From positions 310,001-374,000 of the forward strand of contig JAUPFP010000027.1 of NCBI GenBank assembly GCA_036925085.1: a DNA stretch of 64,000 nt, given 5' to 3'. Position numbers and translations under genes: made by a program. Each line of letters begins with the position of its first letter. Position 1 is the first letter of the stretch. This document shows, in pieces, positions 1 through 31,058 of this stretch. The notes under the pieces were generated by a model that was not told where the DNA came from, ran no database searches, and saw only the letters and a list, made by a program, of their open reading frames with translations. Origin of the DNA: Brachycybe producta (Eukaryota > Arthropoda > Diplopoda > Playtdesmida > Andrognathidae).

Positions 1-1004
1 CCATTTTTTTCTCTCTCAATGATGAAATGGATGTACTCACAAATGACAGGAAACGTTGTAAGTGCCTTTTTACACATGCCTGAACATAGTCTAAGGCGCT
101 TCCAGTAACAGTCTTCCATATTTCAATATAAAAAATGTGAATTTTTTTATGGGCAATTCATGAAAGATGTGTGTATGTTTATACTTACTTGCACAACATG
201 AAAATAATAAAATGTTCATATTTCTACAAGAAAACATCTCAATGGGAACTTGTAATTCCGACTGAACATGTCGCAAATTTACAAGTCACCTACAGTTGAA
301 TGTGCAGTACTTAGTAATATCTTAGGTGTCACAAATATACTAGATGAAACCCTATTTTATGTTCCAACATGCTAATTATAATGTAACCATACTGAAGAAA
401 AGTTAAGAATTATGATTTAAATAAGCATATGGAGACAGGTCTCTTATGTATCTTACTAGTATTACGTATACACAGTTAATTTCGGCTTTGCAAAACGTTT
501 GTACAACGGCCACGGATGGTTGCAATATACGACCATAAAAATACTTTTACCAGATGAATTGAACGCATGTTAAAAAACATACAGACAAACCAACCATATG
601 AAGAAACAAGTGCCGAAATTACCAATTGCAAAAACCATGGACAGGACCCAATATATTTCTAAAAGAGATGACAGGAAAGAGAAAATGGCTTACATACTGT
701 ATACACTCTTGTATCATGGACAATTCTCTCCCTAAAAAAATGTCGTGTTCTCTTTTTACTGATATGATATGTCTACATGCATGCATGCGTGCATAGATGA
801 CAAAATGCATAAAAGTAACAATAATCACTGTTCATGTGATTATTATATTTGTAGTCAAGAAAAGAAATGTGATATGTTTGCAAAAAAAAAAATAATAACT
901 ACAATGTACAAAAAAAAATATCCACTCTTTAGCAACAACAAAAAATTACTTAGCTTTATAAGATATGCAAAAAAAGATATTTATGTAGCATGTGTTATAA
1001 ACAA

Positions 1005-1327
1005 GAGCTCGGATTTCTATGCAATATCATGCAAATGTTTCTCAATTTGTGACCCAAGTGCCACCATTTGTGAAGACTCATCATCATCATCATTAGGAGC
1101 AACTGAAATTATGCTTCTTTTTTTTCTAATCTAAAAAGCTGGTTAGAGGTTTGATGCCTGGTTACAATCAGTTGTTAATTACAGCCTCAAACCAGTGTTT
1201 TTATTTGAAGAAAAAAACCGTAATTGTTGGTTGTTCTAAACGGAAATGTTACTTCACAATTGGCTCTTGAACCCACATGTACATTGAGAAACATTTGATT
1301 CATATTGCATAAAAATCCGAGCCCTAG
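1005..1327. repeat. Foldback MITE family A, copy 1
   Basis: Ends are inverted: GAGCTCGGATTTCTATGCAA at the left, TTGCATAAAAATCCGAGCCC at the right. Inner arms are GCTGGTTAGAGG and its partner CCTCAAACCAG. Confidence 0.85.
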
Positions 1328-2610
1328 TTATAACTATATAAAAAAAACAATTAATACTAAAGACTTGTTTAAACGTTTATGGGCCTGGACTGGGCTGGCA
1401 ATTTTGCGTAGTGAATCTCATTGGCCTTAGAGGTTTCATGAGTCTTGTGGACTTTGTGGACCTCATAAGCCAGCTGGGCTTTTGAAAAAGCTCAGCCCAT
1501 AGACATTGTGGGCCTTATGGGTTAGGTTCACTACAAAGTTTTGTGGGCTGGACTAACTATAAAGATTTCTCGTCTGGGCTTCAATTTTATTTTTTTACAA
1601 AAATGTTGGTCCCTGAATAGTTAGAACAAAAAAAAACGTGGTCAACATTAATAAATTGCAATAAACTACATCAAAGCACAGAATTCTACATTATATTGTT
1701 GCTTTTGAGGAACAGGCCTCAACTATGAACGATGATTTGATAGTTTCGGATCTGGAGCCCATTAATAATGAACCTGAGGATTACAGACAATAACACACAA
1801 CCTTGAGCATATGGGCATTAGGTAAAATAAAGGACCTCCACAAACAGTTTGCACGTATCTCCACAACTCAATCACAAAACAAATATCCTTGACAAGAGGC
1901 TGCCCCCTTTTGAGAAAGCGGTTAATTAATGGGGGCTATTCCAGAGAGACACACAAGATTTGGACAGTGTTAAGGTTTGGACAGTGTTAAGGTTTTTGTT
2001 TCAACATGGCGCGTGTTTTAAAAACGTCCATTTTTTTTCTGTCTTGTCTTCTTCACAGCACTAAACAAACGACTCATATCATCATTGTTTTTGCTAAAAT
2101 AAATCTTTTTTTCTGTTCTCTCTCTCTCTCTTTTTGTTAAAAATATAGGTTTACCACCCGTGAACATCTCCGCCTCAAATCGTCATTCAACGAACATCTA
2201 TAGGTCTACGCCCAACTATTCAGGTGTGACGTAAGATTATACAACCCCCAGAACTCATATAAACCAAATCCCTACTCTAACATAAAATATCGAACGAAAA
2301 AAAACAAATTCTCGAGCCGCCATTCTGTCGACCGAGGGCCGACTGCTTGGAGCCAGTCGGTCAACAGGGGGCACTGTCTTATGTACCATCGTGAACAACG
2401 GGATGAAACATTTTACAAACTTGATAGGTACATTTAAAGAAGAAAAAAAAACGCTAAAATTGTTTTTTCAACGATTTAGATCATTTCGATCATAAAATAA
2501 TTAAATGATAGAAAATTTGAAACTTGTATTTTCAACTTTAAGTATAGTTAACAAAATCGGATAAATACAATTTATTCAAATTATGCCATTTATTAATAAA
2601 TAATAACTAG

Positions 2611-2902
2611 AGCTCGCATTTTTACGCAATATCAAGCTTATGTTTCTCAATTTGTGTGTGGCTCAAGAGCCAATTGTGAAGTAATCATCAATTATGCTTT
2701 TTCTAATCAAAAAGGCTGGTTAGAGGCTAGATGTCTGGTTACTATAAATTGTCAACTAGAGTTCTAGCCTCTAACCAATGTTTTTGATTGAAAAACCATA
2801 ACTGATGGTTGATCTAAACGGAATTGGGACTTCACAATTGGTTCTTGGGACACAAATTGATAAATATTTTCTTAATATTGAATAAAAATCCGAGTCCTAA
2901 TA
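2611..2902. repeat. Foldback MITE family A, copy 2
   Basis: Same termini as copy 1 (CTAGAGCTCG and CGAGTCCTA). Flanks share ATAAATAATAAC on both sides, a possible target duplication, but that sequence is low-complexity. Confidence 0.85.
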
Positions 2903-3483
2903 AATAATAACAATTTTAATAATGGAGAAATAGTGGTGCATAGAAGCCCCAGATAAATGTGACGATTTCAAGAAATCTTTTAAAAACGTTTTTATGAACA
3001 GCCGATTTTGGAACTCTGTTTCATTTTAGATTTCAGTATATGCATGTTGCTTAATAATGTTTTAAATAAAACTTTTTTCTAAAGAATAATTTTTTTTAAT
3101 AAAAAAAAAAATGTCGTTTGCTTAAAAGTTGGGTCATTTTCAAAATCTACCATAAAAAGCCCATTTAAAAAAATAACACTAAGTGATTAAGCCCTATACC
3201 CTTCTAGTTTTTAAAACACTTTCAAATTTCTCTTAATTTTGAAATAATTAATACTTTTAGAAAAATTAAACCAGCTTAAATAATTTATTTTGACTTTTTA
3301 TATCTAAAAAATGTATCCATCTGCTTTCTGTTATGTCTGACTTATAATAACTGAACCTACAATTAAAGAGTGGGGTTTACACTTAACTACATTATATAGG
3401 CTTATATAATAATAAACCATCGTGAAAAGTTTGATGTAGCCCAAACATGATATTTAAAAAAATGTAAAACAATAATTCAGAGA

Positions 3484-3503
3484 GGGGGGGGGGGGGGGGG
3501 GGG
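3484..3503. repeat. Homopolymer of 20 guanines
   Basis: Uninterrupted G20 in an AT-rich setting; sequencing length may be uncertain here. Confidence 0.95.
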
Positions 3504-4380
3504 AGGTTGCGATATAAACAGACGGAAATGAAATCCATGTAACACCAGGTATGTCAAAAAAAGTAACCCACCCCACTATACGGGATAACAACAAGGTAAA
3601 ATTCATACCATACACACTATTTCTTCCCAATTAGTGAAGAAGGTAAATTCTGTGTCTACCCACCTATTTTCAACTCTTAAATAGTGAGTTACAGAAATAA
3701 TCACGATTTTTTTTTTTTGTTTCTCTTGTCATTTTTTTTTCTCCCTGAGTCTTGTCAGTTCTTTGGGCATTAGCCTTTTTCTTCTTCTATTGAATTGAAT
3801 ACAAGCCATTTCAAAAAGTTGAGCTCGACAGGTTGTCATTTACAACTGACAGATGCACAACACAAAGTTATTAATTGTTAGTTGAAGAAGAAATATTTTT
3901 TAAGGGAGAGAGAGAGAGAGAGAGAATGTTTTTTTTTACAAAAAAAAAGTTTAAGGAGGAGTTTTCATGTCAAAATGCCTAATTAATTCGCTCTGTTCTG
4001 AGACAGTTCTCTAATAAAAGAGTAGAACTAATCAGTGTATATAGTTACTGAAGAGGCAAATGAAAAAAATCCTAACTATTATTGTAGTTTCTTTTTTTAA
4101 AAATAAATTCTAAATTCAAGAAGGAAATTTAGAATTGAACCCTCTGAACCCTGAGTACATTTCACGAGGGTTTTTCTATTTTGAAACTCTACTGAAAAGG
4201 GTTCAAGTTGAACTTCCAAGTGCCAAATTACTACCTTTAAGAAGGCTCAATAGAAGAATACTTGTGTAAATGCAAGGTAGATGGCGCCATGCAACCTCCA
4301 TAAGTGGCCAACTACACTCATCGCCAATTAGTTGAAATTGAATGAATGGCTTTTTTATAGCTCTAAAAGCGTCCAAAAAA

Positions 4381-4590
4381 CACAGCCATTTAGGAATCGG
4401 GACGAACACAAGTTGGCTCCGCCCTTTTTTATGACGAACGCAACTTCTAATTGGTTGGTTATGTATTCTGACGTCACATGCTCCGCCCTTTTCAACGTCC
4501 AACCCCACAACAAACCAATTACAAGTTGCCGGTCGTCATAAAAAAGGTCGGAGCCAACTTGTGTTCGTCCCGATTTCTAAATGCCTGTGT
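4381..4590. repeat. Foldback MITE family B, copy 1
   Basis: Arms AATCGGGACGAACACAAG and its complement bracket a core with two GGCTCCGCCC/CTCCGCCC boxes and a CTGACGTCACATG site. Confidence 0.85.
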
Positions 4591-5540
4591 CCAAAATAAC
4601 CTTAATTATCAGCACGTGACAAACTTATACCTAGAACACAATATAAGTAAAGAGAGAGAGAGAAAGAGAGAGAGAGAGCACGTGTAGAAATAGCGATGAC
4701 GTAATTAAAATTTTGTCACGATTCACACTGAACCCCACATTGTATAAAAGCATTTACCAGAAACATCATACGGATCTTTTGAGTGCAAAGGAATACAGAA
4801 ATATGACTGAAACATTATTCTATTTCTATATTCTGGTTGGGGTTTTTTTTTGGTGCGTGTGATCCATCCCTAAAAGTTTTTAAACTTTATAAGTTATAAT
4901 CTGAAATAAAAACTCCAAAACTTTTGATTTTACAAAAAAGAACATAAATCTGAGAAAATTTCATGTGTGTAAAAATCAATCACGCTTAAAAATAATAAGA
5001 ATGAATAATAATCATAAAAGGTTTAAGGGCTAACCATAAGAATAAGTTTTAACGTTGTATAGAGTGAGTTAAGTGCATTGTGTGTTCAAACTTATAAGTG
5101 AGAGCAGAGTTTACCCATTTAATTGAGTGTGAGATATAATCATTTCTCTCTTTCTCTCTCTCTTTCCATCAACACCACAGGATTTCCTTTTGACAGTCAA
5201 AACAACCAATTACACACCAATTTTTTTTTTCTTTCTCCCAAATATAAAAAGATATATAGGTTTTGGACAAACACGAAGTGGACTTCCACATTTCATATTT
5301 AGCATTCATAATCCCCCCCTTTATTATTTGACCAATGTTTCGTGTTTAAGTATCATAAACACATTTTAACGCTTATAAGTTATAACATAAAAAATGCTTA
5401 TTATAGAGCTGTCTCATTAAAAAAAACCTATAACTTATAAGCTAGTTTACAAAGTAGGGAGAGAGACAAACAACAACGTCCGCCATCATGAAAAATAATG
5501 CATCGAGCACGCGCAGAAAAAAAAACTCCTACGACAAAAT

Positions 5541-5882
5541 GGCTGTATCCATCTGAAACGATTCTAACACGGACGATGCCACGGGTTGGATGTGGAGGCT
5601 AACAGTTAAGTAGTGAACAGATTAAATAGCAAATAATTTATTTAAATGGAGCAGTGAGGTGAAATTTACCTGAAAGTATTTTTAAAAAATGAACTATTTC
5701 AATTTAAATCCATTCTTTACCATTTGTAAATTCTTTTTTTGTGCTCCAATTCTGCTTCAAATGCTATTTAACCGCTCAATTGTTTACTCTTTTTATTTTT
5801 CGATACCTTCATGTCACTGCTAGCCTCCACCTCCAACCCTCGGCATCGTCTCAAATGAAAATCGTCCCAGATGGAACACACC
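5541..5882. mobile_element. MULE-like foldback element (older copy)
   Basis: Long inverted arms GGACGATGCCACGGGTTGG / CCTCCAACCCTCGGCATCG and GAGGCTAACAG / CTGCTAGCCTCC. Its ends resemble the element at 14074. No clear target duplication remains. Confidence 0.65.
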
Positions 5883-6310
5883 AACAACAAAAAAAAATCA
5901 AGAAGATGCAATAAAAGCCCCAATATTTTATGAGAATTGCGCCAAAGGGCAGGTAGCAATGTGCTACTTCCGGTCGCATATATAATTTTATATGTATAAT
6001 AATAAAGTAGACTGAAAAATGAACTGCCAAAAAAAAACCAGCAACAGATGTCAATGTAAGAAATATATAATATTATATAGGAAATCAGAAATAAATGTTT
6101 CAAAAGTGTTAAAATTACCAAATGATTATCACCAAATTTAAATTCAAATATGGACATAAATAATAATGAAAAATAGTGTAGTGACCTAATAACAGATGGT
6201 TGAGGTTAATGTTATTGTATGTATAAAAAAAATCATCATTATTATAATAATAATTTATTATGCAAATGGATATAATATATTCAAAATATATAATAGGAAG
6301 TTCCACTTAC

Positions 6311-26516
<20,206 letters not shown>

Positions 26517-26782
26517 AATTCAATAAGAATATTAGAAAAAAACAAATCTAAAATATCATTAAAAATGAACAAAATTGAAAAATCAAAAACAATCGCATCC
26601 GAATAACTTGATCAATGGCGGCGGACTCTTTCTATTAATTTCTGGTTAACAATACCTTTGGCTACAAGACGCCATTTTCGTTCCAAATGACTATAGAAAT
26701 CTACAAAAAATAAGAGAAAGCTGAGAAACATCAGAATCAGTTGGCCATTCTATTTATTCTTATGGAAGACAATGGCATCAAA

Positions 26783-26978
26783 AACAGGCATCTGTAGACA
26801 GCTTCAGAATTTCTTTGGCTCCGCCCTTTTATGAGCGTCAGACCAAATATTAACCAATTAGAAATAAAAAAAGGTGAGGCATATTACATCAGACCCAGTA
26901 ACAAACCAATTAATAATTAAGAACGCTGATGAAAGGACGGAGCCAAAGAAATTCTGAAGCTGTCTACAGATGTCTGTA
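26783..26978. repeat. Foldback related to family B (variant arms)
   Basis: Arms ACAGGCATCTGTAGACAGC and GCTGTCTACAGATGTCTGT with GGCTCCGCCCTTTTATGAGC inside; lies just upstream of the BCAS3 start. Confidence 0.8.
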
Positions 26979-27179
26979 TTAACGTTTAATACTCTCAGAT
27001 GGCAGCACCTCACCGAGTCATTTTGTAATATTTTTTTTACTTTAAACTGATTGTTGATTGGTTGAAATACTTTCACGTGATGCCAACCTCCAAACCAAAG
27101 AAGTTAGAAAAAGAGGGAGACAACATCACGTGACTTTAGTGAAGTCAAAAACTAGAAATTGAAACAAATATATTAAAAA

Positions 27180-28190
27180 TAATGGCCCAGACTGAGACTC
27201 GATCCAACGAACACTGACACATGGGGCAATGACGTTAACCCTTCAGCTATTCTGACAACTACAACAATGTAACAAATAAATTATACTTAGGATTTGTTTA
27301 ATAACACTATATCGAACAAATTATTTTTAAAAAAAAATCAGCCAAAATAGATGGAGCCACCGTCTCCATTAAAAAATTTTTGCCAAAAAGCAAAAACTTT
27401 TTTTGAAGGTATAGGATTTTTAACATGGAACTTTTTAATTAATGTTTGAAATGTTTGAAGACAGGGGCGCTATAATCAACTATTACATAGAGTCCATGTA
27501 TAAAGTGTTAAGTTAGGTTAGGTTAGTGGGTTAGTGTTGAGTTAGAAATTGATGATGCTCATAAAAGGGTGGAGACAAAAAATTCTGAAGCTGTCTACTG
27601 ATGCCTGTCAGGTGTTTGGAGACAGCGGAAGAAGGTTGTTTGCCCTGCCCTTTTACATATAAGTGTCAGACCAAATATCAACCAATTAGAAATTGCCATC
27701 TAACATAAAAGGGCAGGGCACGTGACATCATTTTAACAATAAATATAGATATGTTTATTTTAACAATTTTAAAATATTAAAATGACAAAGAGACACTGCT
27801 GAGGTTTGAACCCACGGACACAAGTTCACAAGCCAGAGACATTACCAATACAGCCATACTGACAACTGTTAAATTAACAAATTATACTAAGGATTTGTTA
27901 AACAATATATCAAATAAATCTATAAAATAAATTAAAAAAAAAATTCAGCCAAAGTAGATGGAGCCACCGTCTCCATTAAAAATTTTTTGCCAAAAAGCAA
28001 AAACTTTTTTTGAAGGTATAGGTTTTTTAACATAGAACTTTTTTAATTAATGTTTGAAATGTTTGAAGACAGGGGCGCTATAATCAATTATACATAGAGT
28101 CCATGCATAAAGTGTTAGGTTAGTGTTGGGTTAGGTTAGGTTAGTGGGCTAGTGTTGGGTTAGGTTAGAGGTTAGAATCTTCTCTCTACC
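27180..28190. repeat. Two ~600-bp composite units (island 1)
   Basis: The block starting AGCCAAAATAGATGGAGCC at 27340 recurs at 27943, a period near 600. Each unit has, on the minus strand, a tRNA-like head (27190-27265; 27795-27870) with B boxes GGATCGAGTC and GGGTTCAAACC. Each ends in GGTTAGGTTAG repeats. Confidence 0.9.
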
Positions 28191-28212
28191 ACGCACTATG
28201 CCAAAAAAATTT

Positions 28213-28481
28213 AACAGGCAGTTGTGCTCAACACTAAGTTTACCTTTGCCCCGCCCTTTTATGAGTGTCAGACTAAATATCAACCAATTAGAAATTGCCA
28301 TTCCTCATAAAGGGGCGGGGCAAACGAATTTCTTGTGCTGGATCCAACTCCTCCTTTTTAGTCTACAGGCAAGTGTGCACATGGCCCGACCTTTTCAATT
28401 TCTAATTGATTGATATTTGATCTGATGCTCATAAAAAGGGCGGGGCAAATGAAAAGTTAGTGCTGAGCACATTTGCCTGTC
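28213..28481. repeat. Foldback related to family B (GCCCCGCCC arms)
   Basis: Arms ACAGGCAGTTGTGCTCAACA and TGCTGAGCACATTTGCCTGT with TTTGCCCCGCCC boxes; a shorter nested inverted copy lies inside. Confidence 0.75.
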
Positions 28482-28512
28482 AACTTTTTGGCTTCACTAA
28501 AGTCACGTGATG

Positions 28513-28689
28513 ACAGGCAATTAGAAATCGGGACGAGCAGAAGTTGGCTCCGCCCTTTTTATGACTGGCAACTTCTAATTGGTTTTTTTTTGTAGTCTGA
28601 CGTCACATGCTCCGCCCTTTAGAAGTTGCCGGTCGTCATAAAAAGGGCGGAGCCAACTTCTGCTCGTCCCGATTTCTAATTGCCTAGCT
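28513..28689. repeat. Foldback MITE family B, copy 3, with target duplication
   Basis: ACAGGCAATTAG to CTAATTGCCT. GTCACGTGATG occurs directly before (28502-28512) and after (28690-28700). An uninterrupted form of this site is present inverted at about 27110-27150. Confidence 0.85.
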
Positions 28690-29110
28690 GTCACGTGATG
28701 TTGTCTCCCCCTTATTCTTAGTCTCCTCTTTCTCCCTGCTTCAAACTTGTCGTGACGTCACAACACATTTACATTGTCAATTGGCGGGATTTTTAAAGAT
28801 TTTTTATCCCATTTTTTAAATGGATTTCAAGACTTGTTTGTTCTTATTTTAAAATTAATAAATTGCTGATTTAAAGTTTTACGTTTTTAAAATAAAATTA
28901 TATATTTTAATATAAAATAATAATCAATAAACAGAGAACTGTGAACTAAATTTGAAGATTGTGCTGCCATCTGCTGATAAAAAAATGTAACTAAATAAAT
29001 ACCACAACTTTCACATTTTAATTATTTATTTTTGAATCTTTGATAAAATCTTGGTTTTATTGCTGTTGATTTTGGCTCATTTCGCGTTTATTTTTTTTTT
29101 CCCCCCAGTA

Positions 29111-29986
29111 ATGACGTCATACACTGAGGAACACGTGCGAAACAAATTGCAACGCGAACTTGAAGCCGTGCACGTGGTATCTATTTATATAAAGTGGAGG
29201 AGTATATAATTATGTGTTTTAATTATAAGCGTTTTGTTCTGGTTGACTAATAATTAGGTGGTCCTTTTGTCTTTCTTTTTTTGCAGACAGTTGAAGATTT
29301 CTCAGATGGATGTGGATCGAAATTTAATGTGCTCGTTGTTTCGCCACAATTTGTGGGCAAATCTTTATTAGAAAGGCAAAGGTGTAATTCATTTAAAGAA
29401 TATAACTTGTTTTTTTAAAAATATAAATCAAATATAATCACTAAATTGTTAAAATTCATGAAATGAATGCATGATGTTTGAGCTTAGACTATTACTTTAC
29501 GTAAAGTAATAGTCTAAGGTTTGACTAAAACTGGTGAAAAAATGAAATTCAGTAAAAATCATGAATTGAAAATTATGAAATTCATAAAATGGTTTGTAAA
29601 TGATAGAAAAATTAAGGTTTGACTTAAATATAATGAAATGGTGAAATTTAATAAATATATCAAGAAATGAATTGTGAATTTCTTCAAATTCTTTAAACTA
29701 ATGGGGGGGAAGTGTAGTTTGAATAAACTACACGGTGGAATGATGCAATGCGTAGCAATTGGAACTGTAATGAATTTTATCACATTTCATCAGTTTAGAC
29801 AAACACATATATAGCTTTTATTATCAATTTCATGACAACTATTTAGCTGAGATTTAATTAAACTTAAATTTTGATAATTTCAGAATGGTTAATTTGGTTC
29901 TAGAGGAAGAAATGAAAAGTATCCATGCATTAACTCAGAAGACTTACGCACCAGAACAATGGGAAAAAATAAAAACACAAAACTGA
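29111..29986 (+). CDS. BOLA2: BolA-like protein 2 (cytosolic iron-sulfur cofactor chaperone)
   Basis: Three exons, 29111-29176, 29287-29381 and 29884-29986, join in phase into 87 residues; human BOLA2 has 86. BolA2 partners monothiol glutaredoxin GLRX3 in cytosolic [2Fe-2S] trafficking (family knowledge). Visible family signatures are VEDFSDGCGSKFNVLVVS, FVGKSLLERQRMVN and the C-terminal EEEMKSIHALTQKTYAPEQW, which holds the conserved His of the IHA motif used for cluster binding with glutaredoxin. The start ATG is the only Met giving the helical N-terminus TEEHVRNKLQRELEA. Splice sites are GTG|GTATCT to GCAG|ACAGTT and AG|GTGTAA to TTCAG|AATGG. A poly(A) signal lies 64 bases after the stop. 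It is head-to-head with BCAS3 and tail-to-tail with the TPC gene. The start codon sits inside a perfect TGACGTCA palindrome. Confidence 0.96.
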
Positions 29987-31058
29987 TTTGTTCCGATTTA
30001 CCTTTTTATTTTTTGGTTGGTTTCATATATTTATAATTAAAACACAATTAATAAAAGATGTTGATTAAATTTTGTCTTTGTCTTTTATTTATATTCATAT
30101 TTGTGCTAAATATAAGGTTTGATAAAATAGTTGCATCAATTTCCAATGGACTTAATTTATTTACTTGATTTATGTGTTTATTGCTTCATTCCAAGGGTCT
30201 TCTTTAAAGACAAATTATTATTAGATATGGGAGACTGAATTAAATCAACATCAACTATAAAATTAGTTTCGTCTTGACAATAATAATAACTGCCTTCGTA
30301 TTAAGAAATAAAATAGCTATACAAAAGCACTCGACATTTCTACAATTATGTTTTCCTGGATAAAATTCGGAAGCACATTAAAACGATCACGAGATTTCGT
30401 TCTTAAATTTGGTTTATACTCCCGCTAGCTAAAACTGGCAAAACTGAAAAGCTTAAATAATGACGTCAGAGCACAAAACTGTCCAACTTTTCAAAGCTTC
30501 GCTATTTAAAGCACCAATCATCAAATGGATGCACAAATCGGGTCAGCATGTACTTTTTTTTCTTGAAAAGGTTTCGGGTTCTATTATTTTGTACATCTTA
30601 TTTTATAGGCTATAATGGTTTCAAAATATTGTGAAGCTTGCAAGACTACATGTTCGTATGAACAAGCTAAGCTTGATGGATCAAATTTTTAGAAGCTTCA
30701 AAACAAGCGAATCTTAGCAAAGTTTGGAGTATAAACCTACCCTTAATGATAAACTCGACAAAAGTTATCGTACGATAAATACAAATCACAATGACATAAA
30801 CGAACATAGACACTCCAGTAATTACAAAATAAATAGCAGTTTCAGTTGTATACCTTTTAAAAAATATGTTACAATCACTTAAAACAGCAATCACTGAATA
30901 AACTTGTGGCACAAAATAGAAAATAGAAAAACAAGAGTATTCAGTCAAACATAATTGTATGCTAACTTTGTGCGCACCATTTATCTAACGTTAAAAAATG
31001 TGTTAGTACATTAAATACATAGGGAAGATTCAACGTTCCATCGTCGTTCTCTATATTT
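29987..31058. other. BOLA2-TPC intergenic (tail to tail), no gene seen
   Basis: Holds the BOLA2 poly(A) region, a TGACGTCA at 30461-30468, and unique AT-rich sequence that presumably includes the TPC 3'UTR. ORFs here show no conserved motif. Confidence 0.6.
30050..30055 (+). terminator. AATAAA poly(A) signal of BOLA2
   Basis: Canonical AATAAA hexamer 64 bases downstream of the BOLA2 stop codon, followed by AT-rich and T-rich sequence typical of a cleavage region. Confidence 0.7.

Larger units (their letters stand above)
1..6310. other. No recognisable gene; repeats only
   Basis: ORFs here are short, low-complexity and lack conserved motifs. The stretch holds two family A foldbacks, one family B copy, a MULE-like element at 5541-5882, a G20 run at 3484-3503 and GA repeats at 3905-3927 and 4650-4678. 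The missing BCAS3 3' exon may be here but was not identified. Confidence 0.6.
27110..28716. repeat. Inverted-repeat-bounded composite around island 1
   Basis: GGGAGACAACATCACGTGAC then TTTAGTGAAGTC near 27116-27147 is the reverse complement of GCTTCACTAAAGTCACGTGATG (28491-28512) plus GATGTTGTCTCCC (28698-28710). The right arm is split by a family B insertion. Confidence 0.75.
26517..29110. other. Repeat island between BCAS3 and BOLA2 (2.6 kb)
   Basis: No coding ORF. It contains a family B variant, two 600-bp composite units with tRNA-like heads, TTAGG-type arrays, another foldback and a nested family B insertion. The last 400 bases before BOLA2 are non-repetitive and hold a TGACGTCA (28753-28760), so they are the likeliest promoter. 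Confidence 0.75.

Noticed and set aside
769..1134. 121-residue plus-strand ORF
   Set aside because: Lys/Asn/Cys low-complexity, overlaps a family A foldback, no conserved motif.
1380..1570. GGGCTGG-rich stretch with loosely inverted ends
   Set aside because: Matches between the halves are too imperfect to define an element by eye.
2295..2400. GC-rich hairpin (CCGACTG..CAGTCGG) as a structured RNA
   Set aside because: Short stem only, no known RNA family features; could be a transposon fragment.
5638..5669. Possible last BCAS3 exon (minus) adding about ten residues and a stop
   Set aside because: Phase and acceptor fit, but the peptide does not resemble known BCAS3 ends and it lies inside a MULE-like element.
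5768..6157. 129-residue minus-strand ORF
   Set aside because: Hydrophobic AT-rich translation crossing a foldback arm; no homology seen.
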